Positions 6,136 through 6,525 of a stretch of DNA of 6,525 nucleotides are shown here, piece by piece; the stretch's first letter is position 1; every line of letters starts with the position of its first letter. Made by a program: the position numbers and the translations under genes. This DNA is from Alphaproteobacteria bacterium (GTDB lineage Bacteria; Pseudomonadota; Alphaproteobacteria; RF32; CAG-239): NCBI GenBank assembly GCA_017477035.1, contig JAFUXW010000084.1:1-6525 (forward strand), written 5' to 3'. The notes under the pieces were generated by a model. That model did not search any database. It worked only from the letters and a program-made list of their open reading frames with translations, and was not told where the DNA came from.

Positions 6136-6525
6136 TGCCTAAAGCAGAACTTATCGGTTTAAGCAAAGATGAATTACGCGAGGCTTTGGTCGCTCTCGGA
6201 GAAAAGCCTTTTCGTGCCAAGCAACTGTGGCAATGGCTGTATTATTTCGGAGAAACCGATTTTAATAAAATGAGTAATCTTTCCAAGGATTTGCGAGCAA
6301 AGCTTGCCGATAATTTTACTATATTTCGTCCGAAAATTATTGCGGAACAAGTATCTGTTGATAAAACACGTAAATGGCTTTTGGAAATGTCTGATGGTCA
6401 ACGGGTAGAGATGGTCTACATTCCGGAAGAAGACCGAGGTGCTGTTTGCATTTCTACTCAGGTAGGATGTGCGGTTGGATGTCGTTTTTGTCATACCGGA
6501 AGTCAGAAATTAACTCGTAATTTAA
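6135..6525 (+). CDS. rlmN: RlmN, 23S rRNA (adenine-2503 C2) methyltransferase, 3'-partial
   Basis: Only the first 130 residues are inside the window. The family is a radical SAM methyltransferase that makes 2-methyladenosine at A2503 of 23S rRNA and at position 37 of some tRNAs, using a [4Fe-4S] cluster and a Cys methyl carrier. The N-terminal accessory domain is recognisable from PFRAKQLWQWLY (25-36) and from MSNLSK (46-51). The text STQVGCAVGCRFCHTGSQ (107-124) contains the radical SAM cluster ligands Cys112, Cys116 and Cys119 with the HTG that follows them in RlmN. The related Cfr resistance enzymes share this core, but the housekeeping context and the closeness to RlmN favour RlmN. The ATG at 6135 shares its first base with the ialB stop codon and has no strong ribosome site, so translation is probably coupled to ialB. 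The catalytic Cys and the C-terminus lie beyond the right edge. Confidence 0.93.
   Translation, partial: MPKAELIGLSKDELREALVALGEKPFRAKQLWQWLYYFGETDFNKMSNLSKDLRAKLADNFTIFRPKIIAEQVSVDKTRKWLLEMSDGQRVEMVYIPEEDRGAVCISTQVGCAVGCRFCHTGSQKLTRNL

Noticed and set aside
6174..6494. A 106-codon minus-strand frame
   Set aside because: It is the shadow of the start of rlmN, whose radical SAM motif is clear on the plus strand.
1..6525. Defence system, CRISPR array, prophage or insertion sequence
   Set aside because: I searched both strands by eye for repeat arrays, transposase or integrase motifs, terminal inverted repeats and tRNA-linked attachment sites and found none.

Overview
The window looks like chromosomal DNA from an AT-rich member of the Alphaproteobacteria, probably an uncultured or host-associated lineage. 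The best evidence is at the right end. An IalB-family periplasmic protein is followed at once by rlmN, an arrangement I recall from many alphaproteobacterial genomes. The CCA-adding enzyme also has the C-terminal tail I associate with that class. TGA is used as a stop by three genes, so the code appears standard. No tRNA, rRNA, CRISPR array, insertion sequence or attachment site is visible.

Layout from left to right. (1) Bases 1-2660 hold the 3' part of a very large gene of unknown function. Its reading frame is open to the left edge, so the gene starts outside the window. The product has several Gly/Ala-rich hydrophobic segments, a His/Gly/Asp-rich middle and a charged C-terminal region. A good intrinsic terminator follows. 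(2) Bases 2732-4305 form a likely three-gene operon with its own promoter: a SemiSWEET sugar transporter, a ROK-family sugar kinase joined to it by an ATGA overlap, and a small secreted protein with a possible pilin-like C-terminus. (3) The cca gene (CCA tRNA nucleotidyltransferase) runs leftward and ends only 5 bases from that operon. (4) A divergent AT-rich region (5526-5625) carries promoter-like elements for both directions. (5) ialB and rlmN run rightward, joined by a TAATG stop-start overlap. rlmN is cut by the right edge.

The housekeeping genes (cca for tRNA 3' ends, rlmN for 23S rRNA and tRNA methylation) are ordinary. The transporter-kinase pair suggests sugar uptake by facilitated diffusion with trapping by phosphorylation. 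The kinase is short and lacks the zinc-binding motif usual in its family. The least explained element is the large left-hand protein. I found no defence system, mobile element or clearly new system; the best candidates for novelty are that protein and the SemiSWEET-ROK-secreted protein operon.
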